NCBI GenBank assembly: GCA_012861695.1
Contig: JAAOOA010000060.1
Location: 3,857,183 to 3,921,182, forward strand
Direction: 5' to 3'
DNA from: Trematomus loennbergii
Taxonomy: Eukaryota; Chordata; Actinopteri; Perciformes; Nototheniidae
Length of the DNA: 64,000 nt
A model generated the notes under the pieces. It searched no databases. It had not been told where the DNA came from and saw nothing but the letters and a program-made list of their open reading frames with translations. A program made the translations under genes and the position numbers. Shown here in pieces: positions 35,669 through 47,745 of the stretch; within the stretch, counting starts at the first letter, position 1, and every line of letters starts with the position of its first letter.

Positions 35669-36378
35669 CTATATCTTTTTGTTTATCTAATAGTCCATAC
35701 TATATTTCCTTAGAACAATGTGCATGTGTGCATCTCTAGAGACAGGCAGCACTAGTGATGTGTGTAGTTGGATCATCTCAACAGACAGGAGCTTGGACAC
35801 AAATGGAAACTCCCATGAGGAATGACTGTGGAGATAAATGACCAGTAGAAAGTGACAGCACCACAGAAGAAGACCTCAGGCTGAGGAAACCTCAAACAAG
35901 GGAGGTGACAGAGAAGAAAGGCTCCCAGGCCAAGAATAGCCCAGGTGTAAAGAAGGTTTGCAGATGTGTAAAGGACAGTATAGAGAAGGGGGGGGGGATA
36001 CACCCTGTGAGCCACCTGAGGCTATTAGAGTGCTTTTCCTCGTACACTGAACTCTTTCAGCCTTGTTCTCAGCTGATTGGCGTCACGTTTACACCCCCAG
36101 TATGTGACTTTTGCACGGCCTAGTTTTTGCAAGCAGTAATGGAAAAGTAAATTGAGCTCTAGAGATCGGAGAATTTGACTTGACATAAAGTAGGTGCAGG
36201 TACTATAACGAAATGTATTTTCTTTGCTTTGTTCCCTAATGAATGCTACATAACATTAGGGTTACCGACATGAAAGACTTCCAGGAAACTGCTCATTTCC
36301 ACTGCTTTTAAAATCAACTTTAACATAGCTGTATAGACCTCGATGGAGTTGTGCTCATAAGCATGAACATATTTCGTT

Positions 36379-36809
36379 TTAAAGAGGACGTATTCTGCTC
36401 ATGTTCAGGTTCATATCAGTATGTAGTGTCTCTCCTGTGACATGTCTCCATGCTTTAATGTTCACAAAGCTCTTTATTTGTCTCATACTGCCTGTGCTGC
36501 AGCCCCTTTTTCCTAGTCTGCTCTGATTGGTTGGCCAGCCGTGATTGGTCTAGATTCTAGTCTAGTTTTTCACGTACAATGTGTTGGAGCGCTAGTCAAT
36601 AGAAGCGCGATTGTCACATAGTGATGTCATTAAATGACGTAGTAAAGTAAACAAAGGAGTCCAATGGAGGGGTTTCAGGCAGGGGGGAGAAAAACTCCCT
36701 CTGGAGGGAACACAGGGATTTATGCCTTTGCAGACCATTTACATGCACAGAAACCTATAAAATACACTAAAGGAAAAGGAAGACCCAAAAGCAGAATAGG
36801 GACTCTTAA
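36379..36809. mobile_element. MITE with TTAA ends, reverse copy of 10045-10466
   Basis: Begins ttaaagaggacgtattctgc and ends gcagaatagggactcttaa. The middle (gtgacatgtctccatgc, tctgctctgattggttggcc, tgttggagcgctag) is the reverse of the copy at 10 kb. Non-coding. Confidence 0.85.
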
Positions 36810-38109
36810 TGTCCGATAAAGATAATCAAATGTGTATTTCTGCATATATCTTTTCCCAAAGGGTAGATACATTAGGTCATTTTGTAATCTGGGATTCATC
36901 AACTAATCCAGAATGAATCAAATCTAAAATAAAACTCAACCTTGTGTAGAATGTGTTTTTAAGATACACATACCATGGGAGTAAAAGCTTAAGAATGGAC
37001 TTTTTAGGAAGAAAACAACAACAAAAAGAGCCTGGCACTCGCTCTCATTCCCCTTGTATCTGAACAATTGAGCAGTCAATGTCGGGTTAAAACCTTTTTC
37101 AAGCTGCTTCTGGTCCCTTAAAGCTGGCGCACGGTCCCAGTGTAAGCAGGTTAAAAGACATATTGGCCCCGCGCCCACCAGGCTGTGCCCCCGCCCCAGC
37201 TGAAAGAGTCCCAGCCTCCCGGCGCTCTTGTTTACGACACCCACCTCGCCGCGTGCTGCATGTATAAACAAGCAGAGCCGAGCAGACGAATGGGTGTTAG
37301 TAGCATTAGGACCACAAATAAAAAGCTGAAATATATACTACTGTGCAAATCAGCATCAAATTCCATTGGCAATTATATTTCTGTTATATCTCATTTAACA
37401 AAGACTTCACTTGTCTTTGTGGATTTGTTTCTTGTTTACTCATTTGCTTTATTTGTTCTGTTTGAAGTTTTCTCCCCAACACCCTGGGGCCTTTTTTTTC
37501 ATCTCGCCTTAAAAATGTATGAATGTTTCTCATGTTTTTAGTATACAGCAGCACCATTTCTCAGTTTGATAACATCTGTGAGTCAACACTGCAAACAACA
37601 AAAGAAGTGTTGAGAGGTAAAGTGGCCTGCGTAGTGTAGCGTCAAAACAAATTGCAAATATAAATGCTAAATGCAGCAGCTGCTGGACACTAACTCGCAG
37701 GAAGCCAGCAGGATAACAGAACAGTGTGGGAGTCGGATGGAGAGTTGCAGCAGTGATTTATTGATTGTATTTTAATTTCTTTGTTTGTGTTTGCCTTCTT
37801 ACTATAATTCATACACACTCTACTACACTGCAACAGCAACGCCAGTATCTCTGTGAGGCTGTAATGAAAAAGAGCTTGAGGAAGAATAATAGGTTGATGT
37901 TCAAAATGTGTTAATGGGATTTTTTAGCAATTACAAGGAAGTGAATTACATATGGAGGTTTTATTGATTGGCATGCTGACATGTCTAGCGTTAAACTCCA
38001 CCCTTTTCTGGTTCCAAAAAAACATGATGGCCATGGGCAAAACCCAAGATGGCGCCTGCCGAGATGCCCAACTCAAGGCTTTTATGGTAGTTCACAAACC
38101 AATTGGAGA
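36810..38109 (+). other. RPTOR intron J, no recognised feature
   Basis: Non-coding. Apparent ORFs at 36936-37271 and 37185-37541 overlap on opposite strands and show no known motif. Confidence 0.5.
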
Positions 38110-39120
38110 TACACTATATAGACAAAACTATTAGGCCACCTACACCTTACACCTACAGGAGCTTTTATGACATCCCATTCCAAATTCTTAGGCATTAATA
38201 TGAAGTTGGTCCCCCCTTTGCAGCTACAACAGCTTCCACTCTTCTGGGAAGGTTTTCTACAAGATTTTGGAGTGTGTCTGTGGGAATGTTTGCCCATTCA
38301 TCCAGAAGAGCATTTGTGAAGTCAGACACTGATTGCACTGGGGCACAGTCATGCTGGAACCCCAAACTGCTTCCACAAAGCTGGGAGCATAGAATTGTCC
38401 AAAATGACTTTGTAAGATGAAGCCTTAAGAATTGTTCACTGGAACTAACAACCCATAGCATTATCCCTCCTCCACCAAACTCTACCACAGTCGGCACAAT
38501 GCAGTCCGGCAGGTAACGTTCTCCTGGCATTCGCCAAACCCAGACTCGTCCATCAGACTGCCAGATAGAGAAGCGTGATTGTTCACTCCACAGAACATGT
38601 TTCCACTGCTCCAGAGTCCAGTGCTTTACACCACTCCATTGACGCTTGGCATTGTGCTTGGTGATGTAAGGCTTGATGCAGCTGCTCGGACATGAAAACC
38701 CATGAAGCTCCACAGTTTGGTGCTGATATTAAAGCCAGAGCGGAACTCTGCAGTTATTGAGTCAGCAGAGCTTTGGCCACTTTTACGCACTCTGCGCCTC
38801 ACCACTCAGCGACCCCGCTCTGTAACTTGACCTGGTCTGCCACTTCCTGGTTGAGTTGCTGTGGTTCCTAAACGTTTCCACTTTGCAATAATACCACTTT
38901 TGATCATTGAATATCTAGGAGAGAAGAAATGTCACGAACTGACTTACCACGTACGAATTCAGTGAGCTCTTTGGAACAACCCATTCTTTCACAAATGTTT
39001 GTAAAGGCAGACTGCATGGCTAGGTGCTTGATTGTATACACCTGTGGCAATGGGACTGAATGAAACACCTGCATTCAATGATTAAGAGGGGTGTCCCAAT
39101 ACTTTTGTCTTTATAGTGTA
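38110..39120 (-). mobile_element. Tc1-type transposon, dead
   Basis: Ends tacactatatagacaaaac (38110) and cttttgtctttatagtgta (39120) are inverted repeats bounded by TA, the Tc1 target. A transposase remnant is on the minus strand. About 1.0 kb against 1.6 kb for full Tc1 elements. Confidence 0.9.
38195..38990 (-). pseudogene. Tc1 transposase pseudogene
   Basis: On the minus strand, 38195-38713 reads [37 protein letters not shown], then [21 protein letters not shown] and [15 protein letters not shown]. These are the DDE-domain blocks, but the DLNPIEHLW catalytic block is deleted between FQHDCAPV and [10 protein letters not shown]. The N-terminal helix-turn-helix half (to about 38990) is present with frameshifts and stops. 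It is not functional. Confidence 0.87.
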
Positions 39121-40489
39121 TCATGCTGACTACGTCTACTGCTTAGGTACAGGCTATGTTTTTAGCAAGACACTCAACCCTCATCGCTCCTGATGGTCAG
39201 GCCTGCGTCATTGTGATTGTGGGAAATGGTGAAAGAGAGACAACATTGAAAAGTGCCTTGGATAAAAGCGTGACGTAGTGCCATTAAATATCTTATAAAA
39301 GCGAAATAAAGTTACTGTGTGCTTAGCATTTTCTGTATCTGCAATGACGTTTATATTTTGTCACATCTAAAGCTTCCACTCGCATCTACCTGTCAGTTTA
39401 TTTGAGACGCCACTTAAAGAGCATCACAGATATGAATTGCTACTGCTTGCACTGCTTACTTCCCCCTCCAGAATATATTCAAAACATGCCTTTCCTCTCC
39501 GCTTTCAAATGTTCTGATTCATGTTTTATGCCCCAACCATTTACAGCTCCAAAAATGTGTTAGAAGTATTTGATGTAATCTGCCAGACTTAAGGAGGCCA
39601 TGAACCCCTCTTCAGGGGTTCATTTAGACAATAATGAACTGTCTTTACCACTGTACATCCACCACTGTGCACGGGTCTCGTGTCAAGTCAGGACAGCCCC
39701 TGGTGCAGGAGCCGTGAGTAATGTCCGTCGTCACTGCCCCTCATGTGGACTATAGAAGAGATGCAGCGGTAATTTGTGTGCACCCATAATGCAGCACGGT
39801 GGTTAAATGTGAAAGGACCCATATTTCACATTTATCAACTGTTTACTGCAGCAGGTAGCGCTCGCTAGCCATCGCTAATCATATCCTGCCCCTCAGGCTA
39901 CACCCTGATCACCTCTTTACCTCAGTCACTAGCTCTCTCCTCCTCGGTCACTCTCACCCTCCTTTTCAATCTTTCCTCCTCATTCTTTCCTTTTTTTTTA
40001 TATTCTTAGTGGATTTAATTTTTCCTTTCTGACCCCGCTCTGCTGAGTCTCACAGCACACGCGCTTCTCAATTCCCTTTTTACTCCTTCTGGCCTCTAAG
40101 CTCCTCACCTTTTTTTAGATTTCTTCTTGGGCTTTTTGTATCCTTCTGCATACCCCAGCTGTAGCCCTCCATCTTCCTCCTCTCCTTTCATCTGTTATCT
40201 TTGAGGCGTGGGACCATTGAACCCTTCTCAGCACTCTCTGGAGAGGAGGCTGAGCTGAGAGAGGGTCCAGGCTTCAGTCATTCTTCAGCCGCACAGAGGA
40301 GTAAGGACAGTGAAGCAGTGAGATGATAAAAGGAATTGGGATAAGAGTCCAGGTTTACAGGACCACCTGCATGGTTAGGAAGATCTGAGGGGAGACGGGA
40401 GGAAACGGAAGGGTGGGGGTGAAATGAGAAACAGCTCAGTGCACTGCAGAGACCACCTGCGAAAGTAAGGAGGGGTATGGAGAGAAGGA
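39121..40489 (+). other. RPTOR intron J, no recognised feature
   Basis: Non-coding. 39150-39260 has words of a common fish interspersed repeat (caagacactcaaccct, agtgccttggataaaagcg). 39880-40150 is pyrimidine-rich. Confidence 0.5.
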
Positions 40490-40960
40490 GGTTATTGCTC
40501 ACACAAAGAACTATACGGTCAAATACAAAACTATATGATACGATTTGGTACGGTCTGTTACGATGCAAGACTATTCGATAAGATTTGATTGGATACAATT
40601 ATTATTATTATATCTCTTTATCGAAGGACCATGCATAAAATACAATCATTTTAAAAACAGAAGAGATGCTATTTGCCAGCTACACACTTAACAATCAATA
40701 AATATTTAAACATTTCATAATGCCTATCACACTAACTAATACAACAGATCAAATACAGATGTATACATTATAAATACTATTACATTTATCTATATAAATC
40801 TAATTGTACGACTCATTTAATACAACATCTCCATTAACAGTACATTTGGTATGATTCGATGCGCTATCATTTTACACGATTGGATAAGAAAAACAATATG
40901 ATTTGATACAAAACTATATGATGTGGTACGATACTATACGATTCCATACCGCTGTAGAAA
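40490..40960. repeat. Degenerate ATACGAT-type simple repeat region
   Basis: Words like actatatgatacgattt, ggtacgatactatacgatt and gatttgatacaaaactat recur at both ends (40505-40600 and 40850-40950), around an AT-rich middle. Looks like an old short-unit satellite. Confidence 0.6.
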
Positions 40961-41055
40961 CACTCCAGATTAAAAAAAACGGGAAGAATTCGCCACTCGC
41001 CCCAAAGAGATTTAAGGTGGCAGAGCATATCAATTCTTTGTTTTTTCCTTTTGCA

Positions 41056-41860
41056 TATATGTGACCTGCTCCATCGAAATCAGTCGCATTGACCCGAAGA
41101 CACATTTTGAGTTGTATACACTGTTGGAAAGAGGAGATTCCTAGCTTTCTAATGATATCATCATTTTGGGAAAAAGGCCTTCAAAGTTTCCTCTTCTCTG
41201 GAATCCATCGATCTGATTGATTATTAGCAAATGATCAAAGTAGTCCGGAGGGAAAATATTTCCGTTTGGATTACTGGTCTGGGGGAAGCTCGCGAGTGTG
41301 TGTGTGTGTGTGTGTGTTTGTGTAATTTTGCGTTTGTGTGTATTGTTGTTTCCCGGGGAAAACCCTCACGAGAAACACCGGCTGTTGTTATGCCTGCTGT
41401 GACGTCAAGTTACTCCGTTCTCCGCTTGTAAATATGCCGTTACAAGCTTCAAAGTTGTATTTATCATCTTAATTTGCCGAAACAAGTTTAATATTCTGAA
41501 AGCCAAGACTTTGTTTAATTGAAATCAGATGAAAACAAACTGTAACGGACCCTGCCGTGTTATCTATGATTACTATACGCCTTACATTCATAATTTCAGC
41601 CGGAGGGAGGGGGAGCAGCGCTGCGGAACAGCAGAGTGCGAGTGAGAGCTGTCTTCTTCCCTTCACAAGCTTCAAACATGTATTTATCGTGTGATTTTGG
41701 AAATGAAAGTGTCATATTCTGAAAGCCAAGACTTTGTTTATTTAAAATCAAACAAAACACCGAACACCGAAAAACTAGTTTTTGACACAAATCCACGTTT
41801 ATTTTTGAAATGAGCCGTTGCGACTTCCGACTGATTTCGATAGAGAGGGTCACACATATT
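41056..41860. mobile_element. MITE-like element with internal duplication
   Basis: Left tatgtgacctgctccatcga (41058) plus aatcagtcg, and right cgactgatttcgatagagag plus ggtcacacata (to 41858), are inverted. Inside, a block of about 70 bp is repeated (41443-41515 and 41665-41740; both have attctgaaagccaagacttt). Non-coding. Confidence 0.65.
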
Positions 41861-42715
41861 CAATGTGCTCTGTCTAGGATAGAAGATGGTCTATCCATCT
41901 ATTTAAAGAAACAATTATCTGCTTGTTTTTTTGAGTATGAATGAAACTTCCAAGAGTCAGATGCTGAGCCAAAATTCAATTTCCTTTGTGTTAATCTTAA
42001 GAGCACTCCACCTGTTGGTGTAGCCCCGGGTTGTCAGAGTAACTTAACAGAGATATTGAAAGTGAAGTCAGGAAGCATCTCATAGAATATGACAGGAAAG
42101 GGGGGAAAAGATGCCAACAAGCGGTCAGGTCAGGAAAAAAACACACATTTTAAAAGAATGATAAACAAACTGGATTAAATGAAGAAAATGGTTGCCCTTA
42201 GCTGTATAAAAAGAGCTTTCCATGTCTGCATTGTCCCATTTATGGAAGTATTTGAAATGATGACCGTGTTCTCATTTATATTCAAAGCTGAAGATTAGCC
42301 GATTGCCAAAACATAATAACAGGAGAGACTGTTCATTTGTATTCATGACGACAGTGACAGAAATGTAGCTTGTGTGTGTATTTATGTGTGTGTGTTGATT
42401 AATGATGTAAATGACCTGACATTGGAGGTCATTTTCCCTGTGCCACCTCAACACACCCAACAGCGGGAGAGGAAAATGCACCGTGGCAGTTAGCATGATG
42501 CTAATGAGATGATTGTACATGACCACTTAGCTGTTAGCTCCGCTGCTTTAATGAACTTTGATGGCAGTGATCAAGGTTGCACCAGAGTTAGATGTATTTG
42601 CTGGTGGGGTTATTCATCTTCTGTGTGTATTGTCTCAAAAACTTGCACCTGCAAACAGAATTACATTTGCGGAAAGATTTTAAAACGTCAACTTATTTAT
42701 TTGTGTCTCTTCCAG
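41861..42715 (+). other. RPTOR intron J, 3' part
   Basis: Nothing recognised before the acceptor of exon K. Confidence 0.5.
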
Positions 42716-42833
42716 GCGTTTCCTTCAACAGTGTTTACACTCAGATCTGGAGGTGCTGCTACATCTCGCTGCAGACCCTTTTCCTGAAGTGTCAGATCTG
42801 GCCATGAAGGTCCTCAACAGCATCGCATACAAG
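42716..42833 (+). pseudogene. rptor: RPTOR exon K, frame broken by a 1-nt deletion
   Basis: 118 nt where 119 are expected (phase 1 start, phase 0 end). VSFNSVYTQIWR is in frame. At 42749-42753 tggaggtgctg stands for the expected tgg-agg-gtg-ctg, one G short. LLHLAADPFPEVSDLAMKVL and NSIAYK follow in the shifted frame. This helix pair resumes the solenoid after the disordered loop. Acceptor tctcttccag, donor gtacgg. It follows the largest intron of the window, which is loaded with retroelements. Confidence 0.9.
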
Positions 42834-43740
42834 GTACGGTGTGTTCTTTAGATGTGGTGCACTTTTAGTGGATGTATTAAAGATCAAATAACAATCAATG
42901 TGATGATTTTTGACTGTTAGTCATTTTTTAGGTGAGGGTCAACACATATTTTAGAGTGTAATAATCGACTTTTTGTCCCTGTTTCCGTATGTCAGCTCTT
43001 TTCACCACATGGTTATGCGGTGAAAAATATGTTTCCAGCGCACACACACAACCACACACACACTCACCATCCTTCCCGTGGCATTTTCTTTCTACAAAAG
43101 GCCATTACTTTTGTGCAAATGCAATTAAGGGCCAACGACTCCCCGAGGCTCGGCAGGTCAGAGCAAAGAGACTGCTGTAACTTAAGGAGCCATAATAACC
43201 ACGGCAGTCCACCGCCCATCCCGACCCTCAGGCAGAGAGGCTCTAGTTTCCGAGCACCAACACCAATTTCCCCCTCACAGCGACACCTCTGCAATGAGAC
43301 TGCTACTGGACTGCAATAAAAAGCAACAGGACTTGATTCACAATCAAAGGCAATAAGACTTCTGTTCTACAGCTAGAGCTCTGTGCTGATTGTCTAACAC
43401 CAGCTAACACTATTGTGTACCTGCAGACCTAGAGTCAGCTGAGCAAGCAGCGGTGTCATATTTATCAAAGAGTGTCTCCTCCAATAGACAATCTGCACCA
43501 ACCCCTTACCTTCTGAGTCACCTTCACACGTCTGTTAATTGTAAGAGCTGAAGATGTAAGACTTCAATCACATTGCAAGCCAGACTCCAACGCTAAAAAA
43601 TATTCCTTCCTAAAAATCTGAAAGCAAAAACATTACATTCCTAAGTTTTAAACCTGGAGTGTTTAATATATCGGAATCACTTACATCGACAACTGTTTGT
43701 ACACAGCTTATCATTTTAATGCTCATCTTTCATATACCTC
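42834..43740 (+). other. RPTOR intron K, 5' part
   Basis: Non-coding, with a short CA repeat at 43041-43063. Confidence 0.5.
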
Positions 43741-45200
43741 AAAGACTTGCAAATTACTCTTAAGGACTTGCGACTTAACTTGGACTTGTCTACATTGATT
43801 TGAATCAAGATTAAATTAGAGAAGACTTGATTGAACAGGTCTTGAATGATCCAACACTTGTCTTTTTATTGATTTGATATCTTTCCTTAAAGGGGACCTA
43901 TCATGCAAAATGCACTTTTGTATGTCTTTTATACATGAATATGTGTCCCCGGTGTTCCAGGGAACTCACCAAGTGTCAGAAAACACAACCCTCTCTATTT
44001 TCCTCCATACCCAAATCTCTAAAAAAGGGGCTGCAACGGATCTGATACAGATTGATCCAGATTTGAACACTTCTATGTCGTCACAGAAGTGGCGCTACGG
44101 CTATTGGGCCAACTCTCCACCTATCAGGGGAATGTGGGGTTGGGCCACGGCCGGCCATTGCCGCTCGAAAGCGCTGGAGACGCTGTAGTACATATGCCAG
44201 GCCTGTAAGTGGCGCTGTAGTCTGCCACAAAAGCAGCGAAGAAGACTTCCCGCCCATAGTTACCATGGTTACCCTTCTGTTTATTCTCCGCTGTGGCTTT
44301 TTTTCTCCCTCCCCGAGGCAAGCGTTTGCTCCCGCTGCTTTAATTCAATGCAATCCCTCCCCGTCGAGGCAAGCACTGTAATTCTCTCCGGTTAGTCCAC
44401 CAGCAGATGACAAACACCCACCTCTCCGCCTCTTCCAAGGAACGAGGGGACCGTGCGGCAGAGTTTCAGTTTGTTTCGCCGGTCAAGATGTCCGTTAAAG
44501 TTTAAATCTTCCGGACAAAATTAGAAAAGTGCCGGTCAAAGGTCTTCTTTGTTATTTATTGAGCTTTAAAACAAATGAATAACGACTCTTTATAATAAAA
44601 CACGGAGGACGGAGATCTATTTTTCTCCCCCTCTTCTGACAGCCCAGCAGCTGATCAGAGCACGTCTCCCCTCTCCTGCAGGGGGCGTGGTCAGCAGAAT
44701 CAGACCCGTAGACAGCAAACAGCACATAGAGCGAAATGAGGCATGGCTAAAATGCATGATCTGTTTGGTATTTTGAAAACAGAAACGTATAAATATACCT
44801 TATATAGGTATGGCCCTACAATATATCATTTAAATATAGCATGATAGGTCCACTTTAACTTAATATTTTTAAGACTTGACTTGTACTTATTTTCTTTGAC
44901 TTTGGACTTGATTTGAACTTGTATTTTATGTATTTATTGTCTTGCCTTTTTTGACTGGAGACTTGACTTGACTATTTCACTTGGGACTTTAAATGTACTT
45001 GTCTTCTTTGCCTTGGGAATGAACCTGCAATGTTCTTTTTGAATGAAGACTTAACTTGTCTCCTTTGATGTGAGGCTTGACTTTGACTTGTCTTATGTGA
45101 CCTGTTATTTGTCCTGTACTCCTCTTTTGTACTTGTTCATTGACTTGAGACTTGACGTGTACTGGTTTACTTTGACTCAGACATTTCCTGATTAGGTTGA
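43741..45200. repeat. GACTTG-rich array, interrupted by a MITE
   Basis: Irregular gacttg, acttgacttg and ggacttg words fill 43741-43865 and 44870-45200. The element at 43887-44858 sits between the two halves, so one array was split. Confidence 0.75.
43887..44858. mobile_element. MITE with TTAA ends (CCTATCATGC family, long copy)
   Basis: Begins ttaaaggggacctatcatgc and ends gcatgataggtccactttaa; TTAA on each side. 972 bp, longer than the copy at 17830. No transposase frame recognised in the interior. Confidence 0.88.
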
Positions 45201-46064
45201 CTTTTCCTGATTTATATGACTTTTTTTTATCTTACATGAGACTTTCATTTTTTCTCAATTCAAAATTGTATCTGATTTGTGCAAAATGTCACCTGACTGG
45301 GATGAGATCACACACTCATCGACTCCAGTTTTACTTCATAGTTAAGCTTCTTACAAAGTTTTCATGTTCTCTTTTCATGGCATGAATACTCTGAAGAGAA
45401 ATTCTACATCTTGAGTCATTCTAGGACGCTCTGAATTAGGATGGCATGCAGTCATATCAATCCCCAGAAAGAAGTCCGGTCAATTTAACGTCAGCTGTGG
45501 CAAACAAAAAGATGAGTTTTCCGTCTGACACTCGTATCAGAAAACACAATGGAATACGTTTTGAATATCAATTTTGTATCTCTTCTCTGTATGCTAAAAT
45601 AGAGGGAGAACAGTGTGACATTTGAAGAGAATGACAATTTAAGCACCTTTTTAAAGGCCTTACTTTCTGAAGTTAATGAGTTATCATAGATGGAGCACAC
45701 ATTATTTCTTGCAGAGAGCAGAGACAGTTTAATCGGAGCACATCCATCCCAAGTTCACAAGTGTTAACATCAGCCTAACTAGGAGATCCAGCTCTTTTAA
45801 TTAGGTTTTTAAATGTCAAATGTTATTGATTTGGTACAAAATGAACAAGGTCAGCAGCTAATTAAAATGGACTTGCTCCTCAGATGATGAGAGCATTAAA
45901 TGATTTGTAATAGCCACCTCTTGCTGCATGATTCTGGGGTGAAAAGCCTTGGGTCTTTTATTCTATCCTGACTCATCTGTGCTTCTTTAGTAAGTCTGGC
46001 TTGCTGGATAAAAGAAGCTATATGCACTTGAAAAAAATGTTGAATGTCATTTTCATTCGACAAA
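45201..46064 (+). other. RPTOR intron K, no recognised feature
   Basis: AT-rich intron, nothing recognised. Confidence 0.5.
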
Positions 46065-46657
46065 TATGGTGGCTGACAAGTGCAAAAGTATTACAAAGGC
46101 CCAAAACATTTCCACTAGGAGAAACGCACTGCATTTTGAAGTCAACTACTTGACAAGATGTGCGCAGCATTTAGAAAACATTCACCAACTGGACGAAACA
46201 AGTGCAGCGTTTACTAAAAACGCTAGTACAGTAGCTCAAAACACAATGGAAACGGGGACACTAAAAAGTGACGCACACAGCTAGCTTACAGCAGTTTCGC
46301 AATAATATTGGAAAGAATAATGCAAGCACATTGTTAAAATAAGCCAAAAATAACGTTATTTTAGGTTTCCATTGACAATGACATGTCATGTTCGCCAACT
46401 TTATTACCTCCAAATGTCAAAAATCCTTCGGCCCCAGCTGTGTGCGTCACTTTTTATTATCCCCGTTTCTGTTGTATTTGGAGCTTTTTGCTGCGTTTTG
46501 TTTATGCAACGATTTTAGTAAACGATGCGCGTGTTTGTCAAGTTGGTGAAGATGTTTCTCTATTTGCATGTGTTTTGGCACATTTGTGTTGCACCGCTTT
46601 TGAAAGTGCAGCACGTTTCTCCTAATGGAAATGTTTGAACACCTGTTGGCCACCGTA
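46065..46657. mobile_element. MITE, TATGGTGGCC family, copy 2
   Basis: Starts tatggtggctgacaagtgc and ends acacctgttggccaccgta. It shares attgttaaaataagcc, ccccagctgtgtgcgtcac and gtgttttggcacatttgtg with copy 1 (4070-4542). Longer than copy 1 and without coding capacity. Confidence 0.77.
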
Positions 46658-47477
46658 GGCGAGAGGAGATTTGAATCCCCCACCTGATGCAGCAGATATT
46701 TCCTCTCACACACCCCATGACACTCAACTTGACCACTTCCATGTCATCATCATACATCAAGGCGGTGCTTGGCACTTCTCCACCAGCTAAACCTTTCAGA
46801 AGCACCTTCAATAATTGAACCGGAACCATTCAGAGGTTTTTCTTGGCCGTCAACAGCTCTCACGCTTGCATCCTTGCAGAGCCTTTGCCTTTAGCGCTAT
46901 CCACGCACTCTTTTTTTTTTCATCGTCGACTAACATTCTAGCCAATTAATGATGGAGGAAGTGGGATGACACGGCAGAGTGTGGAGAGAGGCAGCTGTGA
47001 GAACCCATTACGCCACTTTCCTGCTAATGCGGGCGCTTTTACATGTTCTGGAAAGCTAGTCAGCAGATAAGGCGTGTTGCCTCCTGCGTTGTTTTGTAGC
47101 ATGTTTGTTCACAACATGTTGATGTTCTGCAAATGTGGAAGAATAATCCATGAACATTAATGAGTCAACTGATGAGCTCGCAAGTTTACATTCATACCAG
47201 CATCTGTTCAAACGTGTCTAGAATGTTCTTTTTCTTACAGAGATAGTTGGATGTTTTTTAAGTGGGGTTATATGAGGTACTTATCCATAGTCAGTGTATT
47301 TCCTGCTGTAGATGGTACTTTATAGGAACATACAGCAGTAGCAGCACGGAAGCAGCAAAATGTTTTTTTAATTTTAATTTAATTTTAGAAGACTAAAAGA
47401 AAAACACGCTTCATTAAAACTACACAATATTTATCATATTGAACCACTTACTCAAAGCCATTAAGAGTCATTTGACT

Positions 47478-47745
47478 AGGGGTGCACAATGATTTGAAAT
47501 ATGGGACTATATCCAAACAGCAGTAAGTGCAATACTTGTAAAAGCTAAATATCTGAGTGAAGCTGCAGAGAAAGTCCAAGCCGACAAACTTTCTATCGAC
47601 TTATTGATACAAGATATATTTATCAATGATAATATGAATAATGTTTCAAAAAAGATTATTCCCTGTGATATTGCAAATCATATCGTAGTTGCAACATAAG
47701 TCAAAAATAATCACACGGTATTTTTTTCCAATTCATGCAGCCCCC
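47478..47745. mobile_element. Possible hAT-type MITE
   Basis: Left aggggtgcacaatgattt and right aattcatgcagccccc are imperfect inverted ends. No clear target duplication. A similar right end is at 27620-27636. Confidence 0.4.

Noticed and set aside
36936..37541. Two overlapping ORFs of 111 and 118 codons on opposite strands
   Set aside because: They overlap antisense to each other, have no known motif and no splice context.
42272..42526. 84-codon minus-strand ORF before exon K
   Set aside because: No protein similarity, and it lies in intron sequence with no splice-site support.
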